Source of the DNA: Leptodontidium sp. MPI-SDFR-AT-0119
Lineage: Eukaryota; Ascomycota; Leotiomycetes; Helotiales; Leptodontidiaceae
DNA: 64,000 nucleotides
Direction: 5' to 3'
Assembly: GCA_020726505.1 (NCBI GenBank)
Contig: JAHLEZ010000004.1
Coordinates: forward strand, 2,542,001 to 2,606,000
This document shows, in pieces, positions 12,223 through 23,214 of this stretch (its first letter is position 1; each line of letters starts with the position of its first letter). Position numbers and translations under genes: made by a program. The notes under the pieces were generated by a model, which saw only the letters and a list, made by a program, of their open reading frames with translations, was not told the origin of the DNA and made no database searches.

Positions 12223-12693
12223 TGTAGGGTGTCGTGGGAGAGGTTGATCTTGTTCGAGGAGATATGGAGGATGCTTGATTCTGATGGGAGAGATGCATAC
12301 GGTGGCCCGTGCATGACTCTAAATTTAACCTCCTGCAACCTCAACCAACCCTTCTGCAATTCTGCAGCATCAACAACAACCCTCCTCACCATCAACCTCC
12401 TTCAACATCAATCCTCCTTCGATATCAACCCTCCTTCGACACCAAACATCTTCCAACCTCCTTATAACGACTGTCCAATGTCGGAGTCTCTTCAAAAATG
12501 ACAATATTCTGCCCACTGCACCGTGTACTATTGGCGTGCTTAGCAATAAGTTGGATTCTGTAGCCAAGAGCAAGCAAGGAATTTGCCAGCGAGTTGTGGA
12601 GATGTGCTGGTGAAATTTTGAACGAGTTCTGAAATTTTTGGTTGTTTCTTGTCCGCCAGATGCCTATTGCAAGCATCTATGAACTCTAGTCAC

Positions 12694-14252
12694 TTACAAG
12701 AAGATTCGTGTGAACACGCCTTCTGGATCCCATTTCTTCTTCAGCCTCTCCAGTTTGCACAATCTCTCTTCTCCTCTGTAAATCCTCGAAATTGGACCAT
12801 CCCGAGTGAAGTTGGGGTAGGCTGCTATTTCGGACTCCTCCTGTCCGTAAGCTTGGCGTATATCCTCCAATGCGGCTTGTTCAATACGACTGACCCCGTC
12901 ATGGGATTGTGGGTCACCGTAGCTTGATAATAATTGCTGCGTCACAAGGGGGTCAGCATCAGGCCATTAGACGTTACTAGGGACGCTCACAGCCCAGATG
13001 TTAATGTTATGATGTGAATATGCAATATAGGGTGCGTTCCCTTTCGGATCATTGGGAGGTCTGTAAGTGTTCCAGGCGAGAGCGTAAGCAGATGAGCGAG
13101 CATCTGGACACACGATTTGTAGCTCCTCAAAAGAACGGACGAGAGCCATAAAGGGGGCTGGCTTAAAAGTCTGAAAACCAGTGGAGGCAAAAGGTTTGAA
13201 CCCTCCCTTTGTATCAAGAGCGGCAGATCCATTGTTGAGATCCTTCACCGAGACCACCTCTGAGCGAACAGTGTCTGGTTTTAGATCCTGCAACAGGACC
13301 CGAAAGTGTTGCTCAGCGGCAGCGGTGGTTCCAAAGTACATAAGAGAGAGAAAGGTCTGTATGAAGGCGCGGGTGCGACAGCGTAGAACATTCCCCGTGC
13401 CATTGCCGACGTGTTCTTGATGATCGGTTCGAGAGCATCTAAGACTTGTGAAGTTTTCTCTTTGGCATACACGACGCTCGATTTCCATACATTTCCTCGA
13501 TCATTTCCGAGGATAGAGATAGGATAGGCCTGCAAAGTGAGCTCTGTCACGACTCTAAATAACTGTCCGGCTCCACGGATAGCCCAAAGCAGGTCGGGGT
13601 TTGAAGTTGGTGACGCAGTGACGAGCTTGCCATTAGCAGTGACCACACGAGCAGAGACGATGTTATCTGCCGCGAAGCCGCAGTGATTTTCGAAGTAGCT
13701 TTGGCCACCACCGATGCTAAAGGGTACCACGCCAACACTGTTTGATGTCCCGAGCGCTGTGGGTTCATGTCAGAAATTAGAACAGGCCAAATTCTACAAA
13801 CATACGTAGCAGAAGCTCCTTTTGAAAAGCCGCATCATTGGCTTCTTTTATCGTGACCCCAGCTCCAACAGAGACTTGGTTGCCCCGCTCAATGTCGATG
13901 CCGATGTGGCTGAAGCGACTCAGATCCAGGATGAACCCCTCATCTCCAATGGTTGACCAGAGACTGTGGCCGCCGGCTTTGGACACGAATGGTATCTTGA
14001 ATTTGGCTGCGAACTCCACCTGTGTTTTGTTTGAATAACTAATCTTTAGTGTTGAGATTGGATACTTACGATCTTTGCTACCTCTTGCTCTGTTTGAGGA
14101 AGTACGATGCATCTAGGGGTTTTGCGGCCGATATCACTCCAGCGAGCAGCGATTTTCTGGAAGACGGGATCTGACTTATTGCAATGTATCTCAATGGCAT
14201 CACCAAACTCTCCAGACGTTATCTCGGCGACCAAGTTGGAAACGGCCGACAT
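12694..14252 (-). pseudogene. FAD-linked oxidoreductase (BBE-like), one frameshift
   Basis: This is a FAD-binding type-4 (VAO/PCMH) oxidase with a C-terminal berberine-bridge-like segment, a group acting in secondary metabolism or carbohydrate oxidation. Minus-strand exons: 14252-14070, 14019-13806, 13756-12991 and 12936-12694, with introns showing GT-AG ends. Visible features: FVSKAGGHSLWSTIGD, the usual flavin-linking His region; LDLSRFSHIGID; PLGTSNSVGVVPFSIGGGQ; LLWAIRGAG. The end WDPEGVFTRIF resembles the usual C-terminal motif of the family. No signal peptide is seen at the N-terminus. Exon lengths total 1,406 nt, one short of a whole frame. The shift lies at about 13,360-13,375, where the frame passes from GMFYAVAPAP to AFIQTFLSLMYFG. 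So it is a one-base deletion, natural or technical. Confidence 0.75.
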
Positions 14253-14753
14253 GCTAGACGATAACCCGACAATGGCCCCTCGTCAACGAAAGTCTGGTTG
14301 CAGACGCAAGCCAAACGCCGAGTGCACGGGTCGAAGCTAGGTATTTCTAGTCGACAATAAGTTTGATGACTTCTCGTTCATCGGAAATACTTGACATGGA
14401 GATTGTAAGACATGAGGAATTCGTGCTCGAAGTCAGCATGCTGTCCAAGCTATTAGTAAGCTATGCGTTGACAAGCCTACGCTGAGGCCACTCAACACAT
14501 GGGTGCCAGCCTGCGGCTCACACGAAGCCTTCAAAATCCGCCAAAGTATTGGAATTTTGGGAAGACATGTCAGAATAATCTGTTGATAAGAGTATGGTTA
14601 ATGAAATTGACAAAGTTTCAGTACGGTCATAGCAGGACGCGAGATAGGCACGTGAATGTAGAAAATAACATAATTAACTGGGAGTGTCCGCGCTTCGCTC
14701 GCCACTCGCACCATCATCACACAAATCAAAGCGACTGCATCGGACTACTGCCA

Positions 14754-15836
14754 ATGAGTCATCTTGGAAAGATGGAGTCGAATCGCATTTGGCATGAGCC
14801 AGAAGTTGTCATCTACAGCGGCATTATCACTCCAGGAGTTTGCTGCTCAGGGCAAGCATATGATCTAGCAAACCGCCGCTGGTATCAGATCAATGTCAAC
14901 TCGGGTGTCTACGATGAGGAGTGGATGGCAGATACCGTTGAAAACCACATTTCAACATATTACCACGATTCGGGGAAGCAGACCCCGTTCAACGTTATAA
15001 ACGCGACAGTGAACGGTTCCTTGAAGTTCGACACAAAACCTGATCACGCCATTGCCAGACCGATCCGTGAAAAGCTACAATACTATTCCGAGGGGAAATC
15101 AGCTATCCCTGTTACTTCTTTTGATCGCTTAGTAGACAAAGTCTCCTTAGGCCGTGCTGTCGATAAATGCCGTTGGAATGATCAAGACTGCGCATTCAAA
15201 CGGATCGAGTTCGATTGCGACATCAAGGCTATTGACCGAGAAATCAAGAGCAGGGAAAGATTGCTGGAAGTTACGGATCTTCACTGCCTGGCCAACGAAG
15301 ACGCCAACCAGATCATGGAGCATCGATTTAATGTTATACCAATTTTAGCTGTTGTTGTCATTGAGCAGGACGTCAATAACGAGGTTATGGGCATTCTGAT
15401 GCCTTTCGGCGGTCCTAGTCTGGAATCGTTGTCCGTCTCCGGGCCAAACTCGACTGCTTCCACATTTAGTTCCGAAGACCTTGAGATCACGAGAGGACAA
15501 TTGCGAGATCTGGCTCGTGGTGTTCGTGAACTGGCGCAAGTTGGAGTTGTACATGGCGATATCAACGAGAGGAATACACTCAAAAAACCTCACGAAGTAA
15601 ATGCTGCGGAAGGATATCAGGAACAGAACCGTCTGGTCTTGGTAGATTTTGGCGATGTGGCACCTGAATATAAAAGCGATGCATTCGCACTTGGTGAGCT
15701 GTTCATTTGGTGCAAGGAACGCTCTTCGTGGGGTGTTTCAGACCTGCGCAAGATTGAGGATGCAGCCCAAGTTCTGAAAGAGAACGGAGACTTTGACCGG
15801 GCGCTGAGCGTTTTGGATGACGAAAAAGATACGTAA
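14754..15836 (+). CDS. Protein kinase-like protein
   Basis: The frame is open from 14499, but the first 85 residues look non-coding, so I place the start at the ATG of MSHLGKMESN (14754; a second ATG at 14772 is also possible). This gives about 360 residues. The second half carries kinase-fold signs: AFKRIEF (candidate nucleotide-binding Lys), a hinge-like GILMPFGGPSLE, a catalytic loop VVHGDINERNT (HGD-X4-N) and LVDFGDVAPE (DFG). A glycine-rich loop is not evident and the C-lobe is short, as in the many fungal kinase-like or aminoglycoside-phosphotransferase-like proteins found near incompatibility genes. No lesion is seen. Substrate and role are unknown. Confidence 0.65.
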   Translation: MSHLGKMESNRIWHEPEVVIYSGIITPGVCCSGQAYDLANRRWYQINVNSGVYDEEWMADTVENHISTYYHDSGKQTPFNVINATVNGSLKFDTKPDHAIARPIREKLQYYSEGKSAIPVTSFDRLVDKVSLGRAVDKCRWNDQDCAFKRIEFDCDIKAIDREIKSRERLLEVTDLHCLANEDANQIMEHRFNVIPILAVVVIEQDVNNEVMGILMPFGGPSLESLSVSGPNSTASTFSSEDLEITRGQLRDLARGVRELAQVGVVHGDINERNTLKKPHEVNAAEGYQEQNRLVLVDFGDVAPEYKSDAFALGELFIWCKERSSWGVSDLRKIEDAAQVLKENGDFDRALSVLDDEKDT

Positions 15837-16529
15837 AGGGAGGTGGATTTAGGCCCAGAGGTTCAATTGATGGCTTCTACATAGGACAAATAGTTGAGAC
15901 GAGTGGGCTTTTCTTCACTGTAAAGACCTCATAAATCGAGCCATCAGCATCAGATGCGAATCCATTTTTCAAAGTAGAATTTTGTCGCTAGATTCTCTGT
16001 TGATATATTTAAACGCACTGGTTTTGAGAAAGGCTGCTGTCCTCGAGTAACTCTTTCTTTGGCCTCCTCAAGCTCGTCATATCGCTCGCCAACGATAATA
16101 GCAGTTGTAAAACAATAATACGGGCATATTTTGAAGTTGAAAGAAATTATCTGATGTAGCATTTTTACAGCAGACTTGAGACTTCCAGAGAATCGCTTGA
16201 GACTAGGGAGCTCTAGAAGCTGGGATTCCGCTCCGGGAAGATCTCTTTCTCTAATAACCACGTCTCGTAAGATTGAGATTACACTTTACTAATCACTAAT
16301 TAGATGTTGAGTAGTACGTGTCGTAATATTTCCGAAGAATCCCCTTATAGCATATCTATGAATCTGTAAGAGTATATAGTTTGTTTAATCTGTAGAAGGG
16401 AAACTTACACCATTTATAAGGGTATTTGTGAGTATATCGTCATAAGCACCTAGTCGTTAGATAGAGAGACGAGGCGTGTTTAGTGATGAGGCCATAGAAG
16501 CGGGCGTAGGAGACATCTATCTTAATTGA
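15837..16529. other. No gene supported
   Basis: Only short frames are present. The longest, at 15950-16261 on the minus strand, has no motif that I recognise. The stretch is moderately AT-rich and leads into a transposase-like relic. Confidence 0.45.
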
Positions 16530-16634
16530 GTAGATGATAAGCTAAGCTGTAAGTTAGCTCGTGCCGAGGAGGCTGAGAAACAGAAGCAGGAGGCGAAGAA
16601 GAATGAGAAGAAGGAGAAGAAGAAGGATAATTGA
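16530..16634 (+). mobile_element. Possible transposase C-terminal remnant (Lys/Glu-rich tail)
   Basis: A 35-codon frame ends in a Lys/Glu-rich coiled tail (ARAEEAEKQKQEAKKNEKKE) and a TGA at 16632-16634. Such charged ends are common in fungal pogo/Fot1-type transposases, but low complexity makes the match weak. The upstream sequence is AT-rich with scattered stops, as expected for RIP-degraded DNA. No terminal repeats were found. Confidence 0.2.
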
Positions 16635-18636
16635 CCGTATAGTTTGATGGTTGAGGAGAAACTGGCAGGATATGGAGTCACGAAATCAAGCCATTGGTGA
16701 CCAGAGTATTTATACATCAAAGCCCAGAATAAGTGCGCGTTTTCAGTCACGACATTATAAATCTCAGTAGTTCACTGTATTCATTTCTATAAACCACTAG
16801 TTAAACTTTATGATTTTATGGAACATTTTATGGAATAGTATCCTAGGCCACTTTTTGGTAGTGGCAGCTAAAGTTTAAAGGAACTGTAACGGCACTTGAC
16901 TTCAAAGGCCATATGTAACAAGAATTTGAGGCAATCAAGTGGAAGCAACTCCAGTTTGGAACTTTGTTATAGACGCAGCTTGCGAATTGCAAATCTATCT
17001 AATTTCATGCAGCTCGAGCCAGACACTGCCAACTACCTAAGCCGGCAACCTCACGTCCTCTTTCATACCCCTGTCTGAACTACCCTGGCTACGACTATTG
17101 GTGTAGCGTATACTGTCACTAAGGAAGGATGCGCTCTCAGCGCCGCACATAACGCATGTGTTCAGGTCGAAACTGAACCGATGTATATCACTCGGTGCTT
17201 GCTCGAGAGGACCCTTCTGATGTTGGCACCGGGGCCCAGTCGTCCATAGTTGAGTCGTGCGACAAAGGATTTGCCAGTAGTGTCTTGGGTTGCGCGTGAG
17301 ATCACCGTATGTGCAGGTGGATCGCTGTCGTTGTCCTCATTCGAAGCATAGATGTCGAATCGACCGAACCGGGGAATGGTCGCCCTCTCGAACTTGGCCT
17401 TTTCCATGTCGGAGCCATCTATAGAGCCGTCAGTAATTGAATTTATGGCAGAGACGCAACAGACCTTCAAGCACCCTCGGAGGAAATCGACGGAGGTGAC
17501 CCGAATCCAGATCGAAGACAGTCACTGTGGGCTTTTCTGCCCGAGAGGTTTTGGGCCTGAACGAGGTGCACATATCATGCGCAGAGAATTTGGCGAGAAG
17601 TTGAAATGGATGATCAGTCAGGGGTTATAGAGTTGCAATAAATGCGTGTGCTTGCGGGGTTGCGGTAATTGCTTGCAGAAGCTGCAACTCTCGGGGGGCG
17701 CGTTATTCATACTTGAAGAACCATAGCCTGATGGATGATTGCGCGCGCCAGCACAACGGGGAGGAATGCTTCCGTCGGGCAACCACAGAAGCCACTTGTC
17801 GCAGGCTTTGTCACTCTCGAAGTGCACCTTTGTTCGGCCCACAGGTTGTCAGCCAATTGAAAGCGCCTCGGCCACGACGACTGTCGCCCCTACAGAGCGG
17901 AGGGGCCCTCCAACTTTCATGGCTTTGAGATGTTTTCTCAGCTGAAAGACGACAGCCCGAGTGTGTGGGTCGCAATCGATAAGTCTGTCTCGCTGCATGA
18001 GCACGAGTCGCGATGAGAGTGCCTCGCTTAGACCCGCAAGCGCTATTGGCCCCTGAACAGATGACATGCACCCGTCTTGCATCAAGCAAGACATTCTACC
18101 CGACCGAGAACGCCATCTTTCTGCCCTTACCGCCCCAATATTGGTTGGTGTGGTTGCATCCTCATCGCACTGCCAGACCCCAAGGCAACCTGTGATGAGT
18201 TGGGACCAATTGCATGTTTAGTAGAAAGGATTCGCACTTTCCCGTGTCTCTCTTTTCTTTTTCGACCTCTTCTCGAGTCTCTTGAGGATGTCCAGCTTTC
18301 TCTGAATGCAGCACTCACTTCTCAGCATGGCTCAGAGAGACAATTTCCACAGCCACGAGAGGCTCTCGGTGAGCAACTGCTGGTATGCGCAGTCTCTGCT
18401 TTACCGTCATAAAGATGCCGGCGCTGGGTGGAAAGAACGAGGCTCTGAAATGGCTTGATGACTGCTATGAGGTATTGGATTTGGAGAGACTTGATAAGGC
18501 TGCGGCAGTCTGGCCTTCCCTCTCCTTTGAATGCACCCAAGACTGATCTAAGGTTATATGTATTACTTGTATAGCTTAACACCAGACATCATATACGGCA
18601 AACCTTCGAGGCGGACCCCAAATCTTTTCGTCCGAA
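16635..18636. other. No convincing gene; short unassigned frames
   Basis: From 17,160 to 18,600 GC rises and overlapping frames of 60-110 codons appear on both strands, but none has a start context plus introns or a motif. The best is the minus-strand frame 17162-17470 (RFGRFDIYASNEDNDSDPP), which has protein-like composition. I assign no function to any of them. Confidence 0.4.
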
Positions 18637-21509
18637 ATGGCAGGATCCGATACTCCCAGCGACTCAACACCTGTAAATGATAATCCACCACCCGGTCCAC
18701 CAAAGCCACAGAATCCGACGTCGAGGAACGAGCCATTGCAGAACATTGCTGGTGGACCTACTGTACCGGAACGTGGCCTAACGCGCTCGCCCCAGCTGTC
18801 CTCCCTGCCTGAGAATGGAGTGCCAAATCACAATGCTGTGCAGCTTCCAAGTACTATTGCCGACTTTGCGCTTCCGGTTCGTCAGGACACTGATTCAACC
18901 ACGTCAACATCGGAAGCCAGCTATATGCTAAGGTCGAATAGATCCAGCATTGTGCCTCAACATCTGCAAACATCGCATCCCCTAAACAGCTCTGAGAACC
19001 AACTTCAAGCGGCAAGGCAGTCAATTCAACTGCAGGCACTCTTCGAGAATCTCAAAGTTTCGCTGAAAGACGTTCCTACTCCGCACAAGGACCAAATACC
19101 ACGGCTCCCAAAGGACGAAGATTTGAGCGAGATTCAAGAGGTCAAGCACGGCTTATCGTGGAAAATACGACATTACAACGGAGAAACTCATCCGGGTAGT
19201 ACTGCCAACATCGTTCTGGTTTTACATGATGACGGGGGCGATGAAACGGCTCTCAAGCCACTGGCAAAGAAACACCTGGCACACCCGGAGACAGCGTTTC
19301 TCTTCCTTGGGGGCATAACCCGGATCCGTTCAAAGTCAAGCGGTCAAGTTCAGGGGCTTCAGTGGGCCGATGATCTCGATGGCAACACATATCAGCGAGC
19401 CACGCGACTGGTATTGGAATACGTGGTCTGCCGCGTGCTGATTAGCAAGTGCAACTTCGCTCCAAAAGATATAGCTTTCATTGGTCAAGGGCAAGGAGGG
19501 ACAGTAGCACTCACGATTGCTTCTGTTTGGGACACGACACGCCTAGGTGGCATCATAACGATTGACGGACCGCCACCCGAATACATAGCCTGCCCTCAAA
19601 CTCCTCGCAATCCCACCCCAGTCCTTGTGCTTGGCGGTAAGCTGGGTGTGATTAATCCCGAAGCCGAACAGCGAATTCGCGATATGTTTCTTTTTGTTGA
19701 TACTGGTCTGCAGTCCGGTGTTCGCAAGCTACAACTGAATCCGTCTGTGAGCTCTGAGGAGACACAACTGGCGCAAGACTTTCTTGCACACTCGCTTAGG
19801 CAGGAGGAATGGAAAACACAAGCGGTATTGGCTTTTGGTAGGCATGCTTGCTATCAAATATATGTTATAGCTAACATTTGGTAGACGGCGGAGGCATTCG
19901 AGGGTACGGTAGCTTGCTGATAATGAAGGAGTTAATGAGGCGCGTAGGTGCCGAGGAAAGACGGCTGGACTCGATGGTCAAATCCAGCTTTGGCCCTGGG
20001 ATCTACAAGCCAAGGGCTGGGGAAACGATTGATGGCAGACCTGGAACCGCAAGCTCCCATCCAAGACCAATTGTACCATCTTCCCTCGAGGGACTAGATG
20101 ATGGCGATTTGTTTTTACCTTGCCACTATTTCACTTACGTTGGTGGTACGAGTACTGGGGGGTATGTAAGAGCAAAGGGCTTTGGAGACTGCAGCTGACA
20201 AGTTCGATTTATAGCCTCATCAGTATCATGCTGTCGCGATTCCGAATGTCTGTAAATGACTGTATCATGGAGTACAAAACGCTCGGGGGTAAAGTTTTCG
20301 CCCATCCACGCCAGTTATCTAAGGGTGGAATCTTATGGCACAAGTTCAGCTGGAAAAATTTGAACGACGCCATTCAAGATGTCACAAACCGCCATTGCTT
20401 TGACGAGCGGTCCTTTGGCGTTCGATTTCCTTCTGATCCCGATTTTTGCAGGACGTAAGGGAAAGCTCTCCTCACCACAGCACGAAGGCTAACAGTACCC
20501 ACAAGTGTTGTGTTGGCATATTCAGAGAATGGAACGGCAGATGCTCCTTATCTATTCCGAACCTACGAAACGTTTAGACGCCCGCGTGAGGGTAATCCTC
20601 CTCAACCGGGGATAATGCGCAAGCGATCAACGGTTCCTATCCACAATCCCGGAGCATCGTCCGACGTTGAGATACCGTTGGTCGGACGAGCTACCAGCGC
20701 TGCACCGACCTATTTCCCGCCGGTCAGAATTGCCATCACTGACCGCGACGGAAGGAAAGAAGTGAGATTTAAGGACGGGGGTTTTGGTTCGAATAACCCG
20801 AGCCCCGAAGTTTATCGCGACGTCGTCCACAAACATGGCGGGTTCAGCAAGGCTGTCAGTGTGTTTGTGGTTCAGCAAGGCTGTCAGTGTGTTTGTAAGC
20901 ATTGGAACGGGCGAAACCGAATTGAAAGCTTTCGGCCAAGAAGGGTGGACTCGAGCGGCAACTCGTATTAGAGAGGCATATGCAACTTTGAAGGCCGCCA
21001 TGCGCCTCCCAGTGCGTACCAAAGGAGCACATAACGCCATGACAGAATATGCGCATCACGATAACAAGAAAGTCTTCCAATACTCTCGGTTCGACGGTGG
21101 GCCTCGTCTTGGAACTGTCAAGATGGACGAATGGAAGAGCAACAGGCTGGCCAATATGATGACTCTGAAGCATACAATTTCTGGGGCAAAGACCCTCCAC
21201 GACATGGAAGATGCAGTAGCAGTATATCTAGCTGATCCCCAAGTCCAGGATGAGCTCGATGAGTGCGCCAGGATTTTGGTCCATCGTCGACGACTACGTA
21301 TTCGTGATCGATCACGATGGGATCGATTCGCTTCTGCGTCGTGGTATGAATGTCCTTTTCTGGGCTGCGAGGACTCCGCGGAGTTAAAGACGTACACAGC
21401 ATTCGAGGATCATGTCCGGAAAGAACATCCTCGCGAATATGCCTCCGTGGAGTCTTTCGACGGCCTCGCTGAAAATAATCGGCGATGTTGGCTGTATCGC
21501 AATGGCTGA
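18637..21509 (+). pseudogene. Hydrolase-like / patatin phospholipase / C2H2 fusion, broken by a 28-bp duplication
   Basis: Exons 18637-19837, 19885-20161, 20215-20454 and 20506-21509. Residues 1-190 are disordered (Pro/Ser-rich). Residues about 190-340 resemble an alpha/beta-hydrolase (NIVLVLHDDGG; IAFIGQGQGGTVAL) whose expected GxSxG is GQGQG, so the serine is lost. A patatin domain follows: DGGGIRGYGSL at 401, GTSTGG at about 487 with the catalytic Ser, and KDGGFGSNNP with the catalytic Asp. A C-terminal C2H2-like finger has C-X4-C...H-X4-H (ECPFLGCED ... DHVRKEH). Patatin enzymes release fatty acids from membrane lipids; in fungi several are linked to self/non-self recognition. A 28-bp tandem duplication (20841-20868 and 20869-20896) shifts the frame: exon lengths total 2,722 nt, and removing 28 gives exactly 898 codons. 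Confidence 0.8.
20841..20896 (+). repeat. 28-bp perfect tandem duplication inside the patatin gene
   Basis: Two identical head-to-tail 28-bp units, beginning GGTTCAGCAAGG, lie at 20841-20868 and 20869-20896. As 28 is not a multiple of three, the copy destroys the reading frame after the patatin Asp motif. Perfect identity suggests a recent slippage event. Confidence 0.95.
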
Positions 21510-21880
21510 GCTATTTTGATTGCGACTTGAAGTCCACGTTCCCACTCAACAGCTAGATTCATGTGAGGGTTTGGTTTGACAGTCTTCTCTCAATACTGCA
21601 CGCCTGGTGGTTGCAACTCAGTGTTAACACACCGTGGAACGGTATTGGCGTCTCGCCAGACCGGACTTTCACTGTCCTAAGCCCGTTATGGAATCCAGCC
21701 GAGCGAGCGAGCGAGGCAGTACTTTGGGCCAGGATCGATTCCCATTCGAATGCTGCTATCCTCATAGTCACTACTAGGAGGCAGTGAAGCAAAAATGACG
21801 AGATTTGGAAGAGATCATAGGTTCTCACGAAAAACAGCATTCATAGATTGCAAGATCTAAGCACAAGGGGCTGGAGCGAA
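21510..21880. other. Gene-free stretch after the patatin gene
   Basis: Short frames on both strands overlap each other and show no motif. The stretch ends at the 10-bp direct repeat that borders a small AT-rich element. Confidence 0.5.
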
Positions 21881-21890
21881 ACTAGAATGC

Positions 21891-22336
21891 AGCACAAGAA
21901 AAAATAATCAAGTAAATCAATTATAATTGATTATAATCAGATTAGCTTTGATTTGATTTGATTATAATTTTTTTAAGCTTGATTTTGATTTTATTAATGA
22001 TTAATTTCAAATCAATTACAATCAACACTAGTTAAAACTAGTTTAAAAAAGTATTAAAAGAGTTACTATTACTTGCAAAAATTAAGTTGTATTAAACATA
22101 TAGCTTTAAGATAGTATAATTAGTTACTAAATTATTAAATATACTAAGAATTAAAAGCTTACTACTATTAGTAGCTAAATGAATTTCTTTATAATCACTG
22201 GTATATGTCGGTAAATATGGGGTATCATCGGCTATAAGTTAACCGAAAATTAATCAATTATAATTAGATTAGCTTTGATTTGATTTAATTTGATTATAAC
22301 CTCTTAATTAAATCAAATCAAATCATTTCTCACGCT
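21891..22336. mobile_element. 446-bp AT-rich MITE-like element with 10-bp target duplication
   Basis: A perfect 10-bp direct repeat ACTAGAATGC sits at 21881-21890 and 22337-22346 and encloses 446 bp of very AT-rich DNA. The inner ends are inverted relative to each other: AGCACAAGAAA on the left and, on the opposite strand, AGCGTGAGAAA on the right, 8 of 11 matching with only transitions differing. Inside, a motif GATTAGCTTTGATTTGATTT recurs near 21,940 and 22,266. A target duplication of 9-11 bp is typical of Mutator-like elements, so a non-autonomous, RIP-affected relative is the best guess. It carries no gene. Confidence 0.5.
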
Positions 22337-22346
22337 ACTAGAATGC

Positions 22347-22757
22347 GAGTGCATTGAGTACTCGACTGAGATTGGAGAACTCACAGACTAATTGACATCA
22401 CAGATAGGGTGAGATAGATATATACGAGCGCCATTGGATATACTGTACTTTCTCCGGTTGATTCTGTATTAGGTGAAAAGACTTCGAGCGTTTTATATTA
22501 TAGAATCGTTTCTGCATCTTTCCTTGCGATTATGATGTATTGCTTCACATCTAGCACTGTGCCTCCGCATTAGATTTTTATGTTACAGCATATAGCCCGT
22601 ATTAGTGGATAGTCTAAATGTGCGTCTGTTAAGCTGGACCGAGATGTATTTGCACTTGAAATGATGTATAGTTGCATTTAACGAAGCCTGAACTGAACAT
22701 CAATACATCCTACGATTTGCTGTGATGACATTTATGTCAAACTACCCACATATCTCC
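22347..22757. other. Spacer between two transposons
   Basis: About 410 bp of ordinary-looking non-coding DNA between the small element and the retrotransposon. No frame or motif is supported. Confidence 0.5.
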
Positions 22758-22762
22758 CACAG

Positions 22763-22941
22763 TGTAATAATCACTAGCACGCTGAGGTGACTTTGACACA
22801 ATAGAATAACTAGAGAGGCACTAAATAATAACTAGTGATACTATATAATATAGAAGCTAATTGCTAAGGAGGGAAGGTTATCTCTTCCCCACTCTACACG
22901 TATATATATAGGGAGTAAGCGCTAAGGCACGTGTCATTACA
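22763..22941 (-). repeat. Left LTR (3' LTR of the element)
   Basis: 179 bp, beginning TGTAATAATC and ending GTCATTACA, with 6-bp inverted ends TGTAAT/ATTACA. It differs from the other LTR at 14 positions, all transitions, and mostly carries A or T where the other has G or C. Confidence 0.95.
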
Positions 22942-23214
22942 ATATCTCCCTTCTTACGCACTTTTGTCCTTAGAAGTAAAGGTGAAAAAGTGACAATAGC
23001 CGGAGTTTCCCCGACGATTCGCTAGCGAGCCTAAACTTATACGCTTAGCTTAAAGGTGAATTCTAGGGAAAAAGTAATACGAGGTAAGTAGACGCTAATA
23101 GCGATTACTACTTAACTTTTCGTATATATTCTTCTTAACTCTCTTAACCTTCTAGATTAAATAATAACGTTAATATAATTAAAAGTAAGTCATATCCCCT
23201 ATCTCTGATCTAGA

